Origin: Roseiarcus sp963758335
GTDB lineage: Bacteria > Pseudomonadota > Alphaproteobacteria > Rhizobiales > Beijerinckiaceae
Direction of reading: 5' to 3'
DNA length: 64,000 nucleotides
NCBI GenBank assembly: GCA_963758335.1
Contig: CAVWVF010000004.1
Coordinates: 558,001-622,000 of the forward strand
Shown here: in pieces, positions 1 through 9,154 of the stretch
How the letters are laid out: every line of letters starts with the position of its first letter
How positions within the stretch are numbered: position 1 is the stretch's first letter
Position numbers and translations under genes: made by a program
The notes under the pieces: model-generated
Databases searched by the model: none
Seen by the model: the letters and a program-made list of their open reading frames with translations, nothing else
Told to the model about the DNA's origin: nothing

Positions 1-1
1 G

Positions 2-541
2 GCCGCCGACATCGAGGCCTATCTCGCGAGCGACGTCGACTTTCCCGACGACATGGCGGAGGCGTTCTGGCTGGCGGACGCGCGCGCCGACCGGGAACTG
101 TGCGCGTTTCTCGATTGGCGCTGTGCGGTGGTGACCTCGTTGGTCCGGGAAATCCGGGACACGGTGCGCAAGAGCGCCACGGTCGCCGTGATTCCGTCCG
201 TCGCCCGACCGACTGGCGGCGCCTGGTACGAAGGGAGCGATCTCAGGGCGCTCGCGGAGGTCGCGGGGATCATCGAGGCCTGCTTCTATGAGCCGGGCGC
301 GGCGCGGATCAGGGCCGATCTCCATGACCTCAAGCGACGGCTGCGGGGGGTCGGAACACTGCGCGGCATCCTGCGTCCCGCCTTTCCCGATCTTGAAGCA
401 AAGAGCGAATTCTTGGGGGCGATGCGCTCGCTCGGCGCCGCGGGCATACGCGAGGTCGCCTTCTACAATTGGGGGCATATCCGCGACGCGAATCTCGACT
501 GGAGCCCGGATGGTCTCGCGGAGTTGCAGCGCGCCTTATGA
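2..541 (+). CDS. 3' part of an unrecognised protein (5' end outside window)
   Basis: An open frame enters from the left edge and ends at a TGA at 539-541, giving about 179 visible residues. I do not recognise the family. The visible part is soluble and Arg/Ala-rich. Near the end it has a hydrophobic strand followed by an aromatic motif (VAFYNWGHI), which resembles the last strand of a TIM-barrel enzyme, but that is only an impression. The stop overlaps the ATG of the following dehydrogenase gene (ATGA), so the two are probably translated together as part of a catabolic operon. It shows no frame disruption in the visible part, unlike the genes that follow. Confidence 0.55.
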   Translation, partial: AADIEAYLASDVDFPDDMAEAFWLADARADRELCAFLDWRCAVVTSLVREIRDTVRKSATVAVIPSVARPTGGAWYEGSDLRALAEVAGIIEACFYEPGAARIRADLHDLKRRLRGVGTLRGILRPAFPDLEAKSEFLGAMRSLGAAGIREVAFYNWGHIRDANLDWSPDGLAELQRAL

Positions 542-1324
542 CGTTCCACGGAAAGCTCGTCGCGATAACGGGTGCGGCAGGCGGCATCGGCCAGGCGCTC
601 TGCCGACATTTCGGCGGCGAGGGCGCAAAGATTGGCGCGATCGACCGCAGTCCCGCGGTTCGCGACCTCGTAACGGCTCTTGCGAAGGACGGGATCGCTG
701 CCGACGCAGAGATCGCCGACGTCGGCGATGCTGATGCGATCGCGCGCGCTTTCGCGCGGCTGGGCGGAGCGTTTGGCCCTGTCGACGTTCTCGTCAACAA
801 CGCCGGCTTCTCGAACCATCCGACGCTCGATCGCACCGATCCCGCAGGTTGGCGCGACGACGTCAACGGCAACCTCAACGGCGCCTACAATTGCGCCTAC
901 GCCGTCCTGACCGGCATGCGCGACAGGCGCGCCGGCGCGATCGTGAACATCGGCTCGGTCAACGGCTTGGCGGCCCTCGGCGATCCCGCCTACAGCGCCG
1001 CGAAGGCGGGGATGATTTCGCTCACACGGTCGCTCGCGCTGGAATACGGCCGCTATGGGGTGCGGGTGAACATCGTGTTGCCGGGCACCGTCCGCACCCC
1101 GACTTGGACCGAGCGAACGAAGAAGGATCCGACGGTGCTGGCGACGCTCGAGCGCTGGTATCCGCTTCGGCGGATCGTCGAACCGGACGACGTCGCCCGC
1201 GCGGTCGCGTTCCTCGCCTCGGAACCATGCGGCTGGGATCACCGGCGTCGCGCTGCCGGTCGACTTCGGCCTGACGGCGGGCAACATCGTCATGGCGCGC
1301 GAGCTGACGCTCGAGGACTTCTAG
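538..1324 (+). pseudogene. Short-chain dehydrogenase/reductase (SDR), frameshifted near its 3' end
   Basis: This is a classical SDR that would use NAD(P)H for a sugar or sugar-acid type substrate. It starts at the ATG overlapping the previous stop. The Rossmann motif TGAAGGIG lies near residue 10, NNAG near residue 85, and the catalytic Ser and Tyr-x3-Lys (YSAAK) near residues 140-155. The PG motif that follows substrate binding is also present. After LASEP (about position 1225) the frame shifts by one base. The expected C-terminus (ITGVALPVDFG and onward) continues in another frame to the TAG at 1322-1324. The one-base indel is either a real mutation or a sequencing error, since the rest of the ~260-residue protein looks intact. 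Confidence 0.8.
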
Positions 1325-1332
1325 GAGCGGGC

Positions 1333-2199
1333 ATGGACAGGCTTCGCATCGGCGTGATCGGCCTCGGGTGGTTCGGCGAAATTCACTGCGACGCGATCAT
1401 CGGCGTTGCCAATCTCGAGCTCGCCGCGCTCTGCACGCGCACGCCGGAGCGCCTCGCGACGAAATTCGGCGTGGCGAAGGCGACGCGCGACTACCGCGAG
1501 CTGCTCGCCGATCCCGACATCGACGCGGTCTCGATCGTGACGATGTGGGACCAGCACACCGAACCGTCGGTCGCTGCGCTCGAGGCCGGGAAGCACGTGT
1601 TTCTCGAGAAGCCGATCGCTTCGACGGTCGAGGACTCTCGAAAGATCATCGCCGCCTCCAAGCGGTCCAAGGGAATCCTGCAGGTCGGGCACATTTGTCG
1701 CTTCAACCCGCGCTACCGGATGGCGAAGCAGGCGATCGCAGCGGGCCATATCGGGAGAATCGGGCGATCGCATTGTCAGCGCCTACGGGCAGATGGTCGA
1801 CGTGCGCGGCCTCAAGCATCCCGACATTGGCCAAACGATGTACCGCTTCGCCGCGGCGCGACGGCGACGTTGGAAACCGTGTGGTGCATGCCGGATAAGA
1901 CGCCGTTCGACATCGACGAACGAATGTCGATCATCGGCGACCGCGGCATCATTCACATCCAGGACACGTTCCCAAATCTCGGCATCGTATCGAGGGACAA
2001 GTTTCACAGTCCGGACACCACCTACTGGCCGGAATTCGAGAGGGTGCGCGGCGGCGCGTTGCGCGAGGAGCTTGCTTACTTCGCGTCGTGCGCGCTGAAA
2101 GGGGAGGCGCCGGCGACCGGCCGGCCGGAGGACGCCGCCGCTGCGCTCGCCGCGGAAGAATCGGCCCGTACGGGCCAAGTCGTTCGGATCGTCAACTAG
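1333..2199 (+). pseudogene. Gfo/Idh/MocA family oxidoreductase with an internal deletion
   Basis: An NAD-dependent sugar dehydrogenase of the Gfo/Idh/MocA family, 8 bp after the SDR. The N-terminal Rossmann domain (GVIGLGWFG) and the EKP motif (VFLEKPIAS, near residue 95) are intact. After HIGRIG (about 1760) the protein should run through the central catalytic region, but it jumps directly to a segment that, in another frame, reads GDRIVSAYGQ. A second frame change near 1850 restores the frame for GATATLETVW and the C-terminus. About 40 residues that normally carry the catalytic His region are missing by comparison with relatives, so the enzyme should be inactive if the sequence is right. 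The deletion size is my estimate from family knowledge. Confidence 0.78.
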
Positions 2200-2223
2200 A
2201 CAGCTGAGTGGAGGATCAAACAG

Positions 2224-3022
2224 ATGACCAAGAGCGTCTTCGTCGTCGGCCTCGGCAACATGGGAATGAGCCACTCGCTCGCTTACACGCGCATCCCCGG
2301 CTTCGAGGTGGCCGGTGTATGCGAGCGGCGCATCGCGGGCCGCACGCTGCCGCCGGCCCTCGCGCACGCCAAGAAGTTCGACAACTTCGACAAGGCTCTG
2401 GCGGAATTGAAGCCGGACGTCGTGTCGATCAACACGCTTCCCGACACCCACGAGGATTTCGCGATCAAGGCGATGGAAGCCGGGGCGCATGTCTTCGTCG
2501 AAAAGCCTCTCGCCGACAACGTCGCGAACGCCGAGAAGGTCGTCGCGACCGCGGCTCGCACGAAGCGCAAGCGTGGGCGTTGATGTCGTCCGACTTCACC
2601 TTGCCCGCGGTCTCAGCCATGACGATCGAGACTGAGCCTTTGGGACCGACCACGTCTTTAACGAAGAAGGCGGTCTCGCTCATCATCGGCCCCCAGCCCG
2701 CTTCGTACCAACCGACCGAGCCGTCATCGAAGGCGACCTGAAGCATTCCGTAGTTGTTGAGCTTCACTTCGTCGGTCAGCTTGGCACTAAGACGAACCAA
2801 ATCCTGTGGCACCATGCCGACATGTCGAGGCCGGACGAACGCATCGACATGAGCGACGAACCCGATCACGACGCGCTCTGCGAGCGGGAGCAGCGCTATC
2901 TTCTTAAAACGATCGAGGAGGACGTCGATCTCACCGATCACATGAACGACGCGGTCAAGAGCCTGAAGATCGTCATCGCCGCGGACAAATCGATCCAAAC
3001 AGGACAGGTCGTGGCGCTCTAG
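2224..3022 (+). pseudogene. Second Gfo/Idh/MocA oxidoreductase, scrambled by a local inversion
   Basis: The N-terminal NAD-binding domain (VVGLGNMG, then VFVEKPLAD) reads on the plus strand from an ATG with an AGTGGAGG ribosome site and stops abruptly at about 2580. A 75-residue part of the C-terminal domain (including NNYGMLQVAF and SVGWYEAGWGPM) reads on the minus strand between about 2800 and 2585. The last 66 residues (from SRPDERID to GQVVAL) read on the plus strand again from 2822 to 3022. The middle of the protein, roughly 80-100 residues, is not found nearby. The parts together are unmistakably one gene, with one segment inverted in place and another lost. Confidence 0.8.
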
Positions 3023-3050
3023 ACGAGCGACGATCCTTGGAGGCGTGGAC

Positions 3051-4212
3051 ATGGGCCTCGATCTGGTGCTTCACGGGGGCGGGTCCTCGATCCGTCGCAA
3101 GGGATCGACGCCGTCATGGACGTCGGCTTCGAGGGCGGCCGCGTCGCCAAGATCGGCGAAGAACTCGCCGGGAGCGACATTCGCGACGTGTCCGGGCACA
3201 TCGTGACGCCGGGCCTCATTGATCTTCACACCCATGTCTATTGGGGCGGCACGTCCTTGGGCGTCGATCCTCTCCGGCTCGCCCGGGGAGGCTGCACGAC
3301 GCTGGTCGACACCGGGAGCGCGGGACCAGGCAACTTTCCGGGGTTCCTGAGCCATGTGATCCGTCCTTCCCCGGTCCGAATCCTCGCTTATCTCAATGTT
3401 TCGTTCGCCGGCATATTCGGCTTTTCGAAGCGCGTGATGGTCGGCGAGGGCGGCGACCTCAGGCTCATGGCGCCGATCGACGCGATCGAGGTCGCCCGAA
3501 GCAATTTGGATACGATCGTCGGCGTCAAAGTCCGCGTCGGCTGGCATGCTTCGCAGAATTCCGGCCTTGTCCCGCTCGACATCGCGCGGCAGGCGGCGGA
3601 GGAGCTCGGGCTGCCGATAATGGTTCATATCGACCATCCGCCGCCGACCCTCGAGGACGTGCTCGCGCGCATGCGCAAGGGCGACATCCTCACCCACTCC
3701 TTCCGTCCCTTTCCCAACAACCCCACGACCCCGGACGGCGCCGTGCGCGAGGCGGTGATCGAAGCCCGGGCGCGGGGCGTGATCTTCGACATCGGCCACG
3801 GCATGGGCTCCTTCGCGTTCAAGACGCAAAAGCCATGCTGGCGCAGGGCTTCCTGCCCGATTGCATTTCGAGCGACGTCCATGCGCTCTGCATCGAGGGG
3901 CCGGCGTTCGATCTTCTCACGACCATGTCGAAGTTCCTCTGCCTCGGGGTCGATCTCGGCGATGCGGTGCGGGCGGCGACTGAAGCGCCCGCCAAGGCGC
4001 TTCGACGCGACGATCTCGGCAGCCTCAGGCCCGGCCTCGTCGGCGAAGCGTCGATTTTTGCGCTAAAGCGGGGTACGTTCGACTATGTCGAACTCGACCG
4101 GCGAGCGCCTGACCGGCGACCAGCGCCTGATCGCAAGCGGCGTGGAGATCTGCGGACGCTGGTGGACGGGCTGACGCGCCAACCGTTCCGGAATTTGGGA
4201 GAGAGCCCTTGA
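3051..4212 (+). pseudogene. Amidohydrolase/deacetylase-type metallohydrolase with two frameshifts
   Basis: A metal-dependent hydrolase of the dihydroorotase/deacetylase branch of the amidohydrolase superfamily. The start (MGLDLVLHGG) follows a GGAGG-type site. The frame breaks near 3080 and continues with the metal-binding LIDLHTHVYWG (His-x-His) motif. A VGVKVRVG strand supplies the usual bridging Lys, followed by an MVHIDHP His and an IGHGMGSF motif. A second shift near 3830 changes frame, after which the catalytic Asp motif (CISSDVHA) follows. All functional motifs are therefore present but spread over three frames. It overlaps the next gene by four bases and belongs to the same former operon. 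Confidence 0.8.
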
Positions 4213-4679
4213 CGACCTTGACGCCTGAGCAACGCATCGCCAGCCTCGGCCTGACGCTTCCCACGGCGCCGGCTCCGGTCGCCAATTACGTTCCTTTCCG
4301 ATGGGCCGGGAATCTGCTGTTTCTTTCGGGCCAGGGTCCCCGGAAGCCCGACGGGAGCTTCGAAGTCGGCCGACTGGGCAAGGACGCGACCGTCGAGGAC
4401 GGCTATCGAGCCGCGCGGCTCACCGGGCTGCAGCTGCTGTCGGTGGCGAAATCCGCCATCGGCGAGCTCTCGCGCATCGATGCGGTCGTCAAGGTTCTCG
4501 GAATGGTGAACGCGGAGCCCGAATTCGCCGACCACCCCAAAGTGATCAACGGCTGTTCCGATCTCCTGTTCGAAACGCTGGGGGAGGCAGGACGCCACGC
4601 GCGCTCGGCCGTGGGGATGGGATCGCTGCCCAACGGAATAATGGTCGAGATCGAGGCGATACTCTTGATCCGATCTTAG
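4209..4679 (+). CDS. RidA/YjgF-family protein
   Basis: A 156-residue RidA (YjgF/YER057c/UK114) family protein. Canonical RidA members form trimers that hydrolyse reactive enamine/imine intermediates from PLP enzymes, while other subfamilies act in catabolic clusters with unknown substrates. The visible hallmarks are LLFLSGQGP, the long central helix, and a C-terminal EIEAILL strand. The first codon appears to be TTG, overlapping the TGA of the hydrolase and preceded by GGGAGAGAG. At 156 residues it is longer than RidA itself (~128), as in the subgroup typically found with amidohydrolase and ABC transporter genes. It is one of the few undamaged genes in this cluster. Confidence 0.85.
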   Translation: MTTLTPEQRIASLGLTLPTAPAPVANYVPFRWAGNLLFLSGQGPRKPDGSFEVGRLGKDATVEDGYRAARLTGLQLLSVAKSAIGELSRIDAVVKVLGMVNAEPEFADHPKVINGCSDLLFETLGEAGRHARSAVGMGSLPNGIMVEIEAILLIRS

Positions 4680-4957
4680 GCGCTTCCTGCGATCAGGCGA
4701 TGTCGAGGTCGATAGAGCGGCCGCGACGTTCGCCAAGGCGCTCGACCTGCTCGCGCGATCGTCGATTTCGAAAGCCAAGTAGAACGACGGGCTTCGTTCA
4801 GGTCCGTCTGCCTGCTCAGCCGGGCCTCAGCTCCGGCGTGTCGGCGAACCGACGCCCCCTTCCGACGACGCCTCGACGTTGGCAAAACGATGTCTTACGC
4901 TGTTTGGGAAAAAGCCGCGAGGTTGTGCGAAAGACCGCGCACACGGGGAGGAGAAGA
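4680..4957. other. Intergenic remnant between RidA gene and ABC ATPase
   Basis: No complete gene is visible. On the plus strand about 4694-4782 reads as a short C-terminal-looking peptide (VDRAAATFAKALDLL, then a stop). It resembles the end of a PLP-dependent aminotransferase, but the match is too short to name. The last 40 bases hold a purine-rich ribosome-binding stretch (GGGGAGGAGAAG) for the ABC gene. Confidence 0.35.
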
Positions 4958-5207
4958 ATGGCGTCGGTCGACCTTGTCAATGTGCGCAAGTCCTACGGCG
5001 GCGTCGAGATTATCCACGGCATATCGATTTCCGTCGCCGACGGCGAATTTGTGACCTGGGTCGGGCCGTCCGGCTGCGGAAATCCACGCTCCTGCGCATG
5101 ATCGAGGGCCTGGAGTCGATCGCGGACGGAAAGATCAGGATCGGGAAGCGCGTCGTCAATAATCTCGCCCCGAAAGACCGCGACATCGCGATGGTCTTTC
5201 AGAACTA
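4958..5207 (+). pseudogene. ABC transporter ATP-binding protein, frameshifted and truncated
   Basis: The first ~85 residues of a sugar-type ABC importer ATPase (the MalK/UgpC branch), starting at an ATG after GGAGGAGAAG. Walker A is present as GPSGCG, but one base is missing in its last codons, so the frame slips from GCGKSTLLR to GCGNPRS. The rest (EGLESIADGKIRIG, DIAMVFQN) reads in the next frame and ends at the Q-loop. The signature motif, Walker B and regulatory domain are absent, because the sequence downstream of 5207 is unrelated. It was probably the transporter ATPase of the catabolic cluster to its left. Confidence 0.8.
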
Positions 5208-5229
5208 GGGGGCGGGCGATCGTCCGCAA

Positions 5230-5404
5230 TCCTCAAGTCTTTCCATGCGACCGAAGGCTCATCAGGAAATTTCTGGAGCGCCTCTTTGTAAGTGGCCAAT
5301 GCTTCATCAAGACGCCACATGTCACGTAGAGTCTCTGCAATTCCTCGCCAAGCAAAAACGATGTCAGGATATTCCGGATGATCGCGAACAATGCGCCAAA
5401 ACTC
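5230..5404 (-). pseudogene. Tetratricopeptide-repeat fragment
   Basis: The minus strand encodes about 55 residues with a clear TPR pattern (DIVFAWRGIAETLRDMWRLD, then EALATYKEAL and FPDEP). No start or remaining repeats can be assigned. The reading continues into the antisense of the truncated ABC gene, so the join near 5210-5230 is a rearrangement breakpoint. Function cannot be given. Confidence 0.5.
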
Positions 5405-5639
5405 TGAGGGTCGAGGCGGCATCGGGCGAAACGCCCGGACGCTAGGACCGGGCGGCTCAATGGCGGCAAAACCTTTGCGTCGAGCACTCCGGTGACTATG
5501 TGTCATTGCGTCGGCCCCCGCTCCGCCCTCGTCATTCGACAGTGGTCTTGACGCCTCTAACCTTCGTCCTCCCCGCCCTCCTGAAGTCAATTGCAGTTGT
5601 CTGCAGCGGCGATCGCCGTCAGCGGGGCCGGCCCCGGTC

Positions 5640-6117
5640 GTCTGTCGCGCTGCGCTTAAATGTGAGATTCCGCTCGTTTACGAACTTCACTGCAGTTAAA
5701 GGTGAGATTCATTTCTGCTGTCTGAGTCTCAAATTAGCTGCATAAGGTGAGACTCAAAATTCGTTGCGAGAATGTCGGCGGCAATGGTTTCGAATCGAAC
5801 GTAGTAGGCCCCCATCGTCCGACCTTGGAGTTCTGCGATGGTTTTTCGGTCGGGTCGCGGCTGAGCCCCCAATTCCCAAGCCAAGTTCGTGACGTCCCTA
5901 CCCTTCAGACCGTCCGGGTTTCTGCTCAGCGGATCACGTATGGCCTCGTCTCGCCGGCAGGCTTCCTCCCAGCGCTTTTTGCTCATCGTTGTCGCCTTGC
6001 AGATCGTCCACTTGGCCCGTGCAATCAACATTGCGGGCCCTCATTCACCATTTCTCAATTTAAGTGCCGGTCCAACTATCTGAAATAGTTAAAATCCCAT
6101 TCTCATAATTAAGTGCC
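5640..6117 (-). mobile_element. Tn7/TniA-like end element, copy 1, with a truncated transposase N-terminal ORF
   Basis: This ~480-bp segment is repeated with many substitutions at 16862-17341. It contains a minus-strand ORF (5729-6031, 100 residues). The middle of that ORF (KRWEEACRRDEAIRD, GLKGRDVTNLAWELG) resembles the N-terminal helical/HTH region of TniA/TnsB-type DDE transposases before it diverges. Upstream on the left lie purine-rich motifs of the type GTGAGATT and the ~19-bp repeat GAGTCTCAAATTAGCTGCA (5724-5742), which also forms an inverted repeat with a TGAGACTC 16 bases on. The right end, TTAAGTGCCAAACGA, interrupts a CoA-transferase gene. The same terminal word recurs at about 17609-17621. 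It looks like an internally deleted, non-autonomous derivative. Confidence 0.55.
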
Positions 6118-6300
6118 AAACGACAGCGGTGGCGAATACAAGCTGAGATTGCGCGGCGAGCCGGTCTTGAGATAGCGGCGCTCCAGCGCCTTGAGCAGCG
6201 CCTCCGGCACGCAGGATTGAACGAAGCCGCAGCTCGACAGGGTATCGCGATCACACACCAGGCTGATGGCCTCGTCAGCGGTGACGACCTTGTCTTTCAT
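6118..6300 (-). pseudogene. Acyl-CoA:acetate/3-ketoacid CoA-transferase, N-terminal fragment
   Basis: The first ~58 residues of a propionate/acetate-type CoA-transferase, which exchanges CoA between acyl-CoA thioesters and free acids. The start (MKDKVVTADEAISLV) and the following GFVQSCVPEALLKALE are characteristic of the alpha part of the fused family I enzymes. The coding sequence stops being recognisable after RNLSLY, exactly where the repeat element ends, so the gene was cut there. It lies in the same direction as, and 74 bp downstream of, the CaiB-type gene. Both probably served one acyl-CoA pathway. Confidence 0.7.
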
Positions 6301-6374
6301 GACGGGACCCCTGTCGGTCGACGAGGCATTTTCCTACTCGAAGAGATCGAGGGTCGAGCGATGGTGCATCCTCC

Positions 6375-7604
6375 TCACAATTCTACCGGCCCCGCGACGA
6401 TCTTCGCGTCGCGCAGCTTCCCGATCTGGGCGTCGCCGAGATCCAGCACGTCGGCCAGCACCTGGTCGGTGTGCTCGCCGAGCCGCGGGGCACGGGCAGG
6501 TGCCTCGCGCGGCGCGCGCTCGAAATCGAGCGGCGAACCGGCTACCAGATAGCGCCCAATGCCGGGCTGATCGATCTCATGGAAGATCGGATTGGCGGTC
6601 GAGCAGCGCGGGTCTTCGCGCAGCATCTGGCGGAAGGTCTGGTAAGGACCCCAGCACACGCCGGTACCGGCGAACGTCGCCTTGATCTCGTCGAGGGTTC
6701 GCGCCGATACCCAGGTGTCCACGACCGCCGAGATGACGTCGCGCGCCCGGAAGCGGTCGCCCTCTTCCTTCAGATCGAGCCCGAGCAACGGCTCGATCAT
6801 CGCGAAGCGGTCGGCGAGCCCCGTGACCCGGCCGAGTTCCGTCCACATTCGGTCGGTGATCGCCACGATATAGATCAGCCGGCGGTCCCTCGTCTCGAAA
6901 TCCCGCCCATAGGAACCGTAAAGGTAATTGCCGAAGGCCGGCCGGTCCTCGTGCATCAGCTCGGCTTCGGCGATGTAACCGAGATTGCCGACCATCGCCA
7001 TCGCCACATCAGAGAGCGCGATCTTGATCAGCTGGCCTTCGCCGGTCAGCCTTCGATGACGTTCGGCCGTGACAAGTCCGAGCGCGGACGTGACTCCCGT
7101 GATGGCGTCCCAGGCCGGCAGGGGATGGTTGACGGGATGGCTCGCGTCGCTGTGCGCCGGTCCGGTCGAGAAGGGGATGCCGACCGCGCAATTCACCGTG
7201 TAATCGACCGCTGAGCTCCGATCCGGGCTGCCGAACAGGTTGAGCATGATCAGATCGTCCCGGCGCTTTTTCAGCGCCTCATAGCCGAGCCAACCGGAGG
7301 CGGGAAAGTTGGTAAGAAGAATCCCGCTGCCGGGGCCGGGCGCCGTAATGAGCGCGGCTACGAGTTCCTGCCCTTCGGGCTTCCGGGTATCGACCGCGAT
7401 CGACCGCTTTCCCTTGTTCAGGCCGACCCAATACAGGCTCTTGCCGTGCTGATCCACCGGCCAGCGTTTCGCATCGAGCCCGCCGCGAATCGGATCGAAG
7501 CGGATTACGTCGGCGCCGAGCTGTGCGAGCGTCATGCCGGCGAGCGGGGCCGCGACGAAAGCGGACCCTTCGATGATGCGCAGATCTTTGAGGATATGAT
7601 TCAT
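6375..7604 (-). CDS. mct: 2-methylfumaryl-CoA isomerase-like CaiB/BaiF CoA-transferase
   Basis: A 409-residue family III CoA-transferase. The start MNHILKDLRIIEGSAFVA follows a good GGGAGG site. The protein closely follows the mesaconyl-CoA C1-C4 CoA transferase (2-methylfumaryl-CoA isomerase) group, which moves CoA within mesaconate in the 3-hydroxypropionate/glyoxylate assimilation route. Visible features are GMTLAQLGADVIRFDP, the substrate-binding LNKGKRSIAVD, the catalytic-region stretch TVNCAVGIPFSTGP and the C-terminal PRLGEHTDQVL. The length equals that of the characterised enzymes. The assignment to this reaction rather than another CaiB activity is from family resemblance only. No frame defects are seen. 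Confidence 0.75.
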   Translation of the reverse strand: MNHILKDLRIIEGSAFVAAPLAGMTLAQLGADVIRFDPIRGGLDAKRWPVDQHGKSLYWVGLNKGKRSIAVDTRKPEGQELVAALITAPGPGSGILLTNFPASGWLGYEALKKRRDDLIMLNLFGSPDRSSAVDYTVNCAVGIPFSTGPAHSDASHPVNHPLPAWDAITGVTSALGLVTAERHRRLTGEGQLIKIALSDVAMAMVGNLGYIAEAELMHEDRPAFGNYLYGSYGRDFETRDRRLIYIVAITDRMWTELGRVTGLADRFAMIEPLLGLDLKEEGDRFRARDVISAVVDTWVSARTLDEIKATFAGTGVCWGPYQTFRQMLREDPRCSTANPIFHEIDQPGIGRYLVAGSPLDFERAPREAPARAPRLGEHTDQVLADVLDLGDAQIGKLRDAKIVAGPVEL

Positions 7605-7669
7605 GCGACGCCCTCCCGCGAGGCCGATTCTACTAAAAATAGCCGAAGCGGACCGGGCTCCCTGGTCGT

Positions 7670-7795
7670 TCGGCAGGCGTCCGCGAACGCGCGAAACGCG
7701 TGCGCGAAGTCGAGGCTGTCGTAGACCTTGTCCGGGGTCGCGTTGCTTGGCGCGCCGTCTTCGAAGTCGAGCGTGCCAAGGTGCGTTTCGGGCTC
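7670..7795 (-). pseudogene. DUF1254-type fragment
   Basis: Upstream of the CoA-transferase the minus strand reads ETHLGTLDFEDGAPSNAT, then VYDSLDFAHAFRAF. This is the typical N-terminal signature of DUF1254 periplasmic/secreted proteins. Only about 42 residues survive, then the sequence diverges. The flank at 7800-7830 joins directly to an AT-rich stretch. Confidence 0.5.
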
Positions 7796-7829
7796 GTGAC
7801 AGCAATCTGCGGACGCAGCACTCCTGCAC

Positions 7830-8416
7830 ATTGATTGTTCAAACTGTTTTCTTTATCTCTAGTATCGATATTCTCTTTACTTCTACTTCCGGGCATTCCT
7901 TCAATACCTCAGAGTGTTCGATCACCTTTCCCAACAAAATTACGAAAACCACTCATCTTCAACTGAAGCGTCATAACGCTTTTCGGTTTCTTGCAAAGAA
8001 TCATAATACTGACAGCTTCGCCCATCTTCAACAGATTATAGAGCATGAACTCTATAGTGTTCTCTCACCTTCTCCTCCTTTGTTACCAGTTCCGCCACAG
8101 CGGCGGCGCGGGGTCGGAAATATGATAATTGCGGGTGCTGGACGCTGTCAACCGGCCGCGACTCTAAGGTCTGCAATCCCGGAAATGTTTTTTTCTCCTC
8201 AAACGTCACGCTTCCGCGCATTGCCAACTCGACAGGAAGTTGTACTTTCAGCGCAGACCTTATTCGCTCGGCGTCTTTGGAGCCAGCTGCACCGAGACTC
8301 CAAAATGATATTGAAGGCTTATCCCTCAGGCTCCGGGCCTACGATGGGTAGTGACAAGGGCGGGCGCTTCAGGTAAGAACATAACGTGAACATTCAATTC
8401 GCTTGAGAGCCCTACC
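7830..8416. other. AT-rich non-coding island
   Basis: About 460 bases (7830-8290) are strikingly AT- and pyrimidine-rich compared with the rest of the window, with runs such as TTTCTTTATCTCTAGTATCG and many CTTC/TCTTC words. No credible coding frame with alphaproteobacterial codon use runs through it on either strand. The composition suggests foreign or plasmid-derived DNA. The last ~60 bases before 8416 (with repeated GGGCG words) may belong to the left end of the IS1595 remnant. Confidence 0.5.
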
Positions 8417-9136
8417 ATGCCCGACTTTCCCGCCTGGCTGGTCGAGTTCCAGCGCCAATTTCCCGACGACGACGCCTGCGCGGCCTGGCTTATCGATGCG
8501 CTGGCCCTCTGGGTTTCGATGTCCGGCATGCGCCGGCGCCAAGGGTTGACCGCATGGCGGAAAGCCCTTCACCTTCGAATGCGCCGCCTGCGGCAAGCAG
8601 ACCTCGGTGACGGCCGGCACGATCATGCACGGTTCGAAGCTGCCTTTGCTCGTATGGTTCTGGGCCGTCTATCTCATGGCCACCCATTCGAATGGGATTT
8701 CGGCGCTGCAATTGCAAAAAGCAGCTCGGGCTCGGCTCGCACAAGTCCGCGTGGCTGCTGTGCGCCAAGCTGCGTCGCGCCATGGTCGCGCCGGGCCGCG
8801 CGCCGCTCGCCGGCCTCATCGAGGTCGACGAGACCGAGATCCCGTTGCGGACCAGGGCCGATCCGGTTTGCGGCGGCGGCCGCTCGCCCCAGGGCAAAAT
8901 GTTGGTCGCCGGCGCCGTCGAAGTCGAAAACGACGCGCTCGGACGCCTTCGCCTGGCCGCGATCAAGGACTTCGTCGCCGCCAACGTCGCCCCAGGCGCG
9001 ACGATCAAAACCGACGGCTGGCCGTCCTACGCCCGCGCCCCCGACGTCAGGCACGAGCCCCATGTCGTCGGCGCCATGGCCGCCCATGTCGTTCTGCCCT
9101 GGGTCCAACCGCGCCTTCTCCAACGCCAAGACCTAG
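8417..9136 (+). pseudogene. IS1595-family (ISXO2-like) transposase, frameshifted and 3'-truncated
   Basis: The reading begins MPDFPAWLVEFQRQFPDD and passes through three frames. It includes the zinc-ribbon segment (FECAACGKQTSVTAGTIMHG), the LQLQKQLGLGSHKSAW helix-turn-helix-like stretch, and the DDE-domain pieces LIEVDETEIP and TIKTDGWPSY typical of ISXO2-like transposases. At least two one-base shifts interrupt it (near 8540 and 8700-8720), and the C-terminal catalytic part is missing after VVLPWV. It cannot give active transposase. Confidence 0.8.
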
Positions 9137-9154
9137 CCAAACATATTCGAAATT

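Noticed and set aside
5640..6117. tRNA-like TTCGAATC word near 5790
   Set aside because: No acceptor or anticodon stems can be drawn around it; it belongs to the repeated element.
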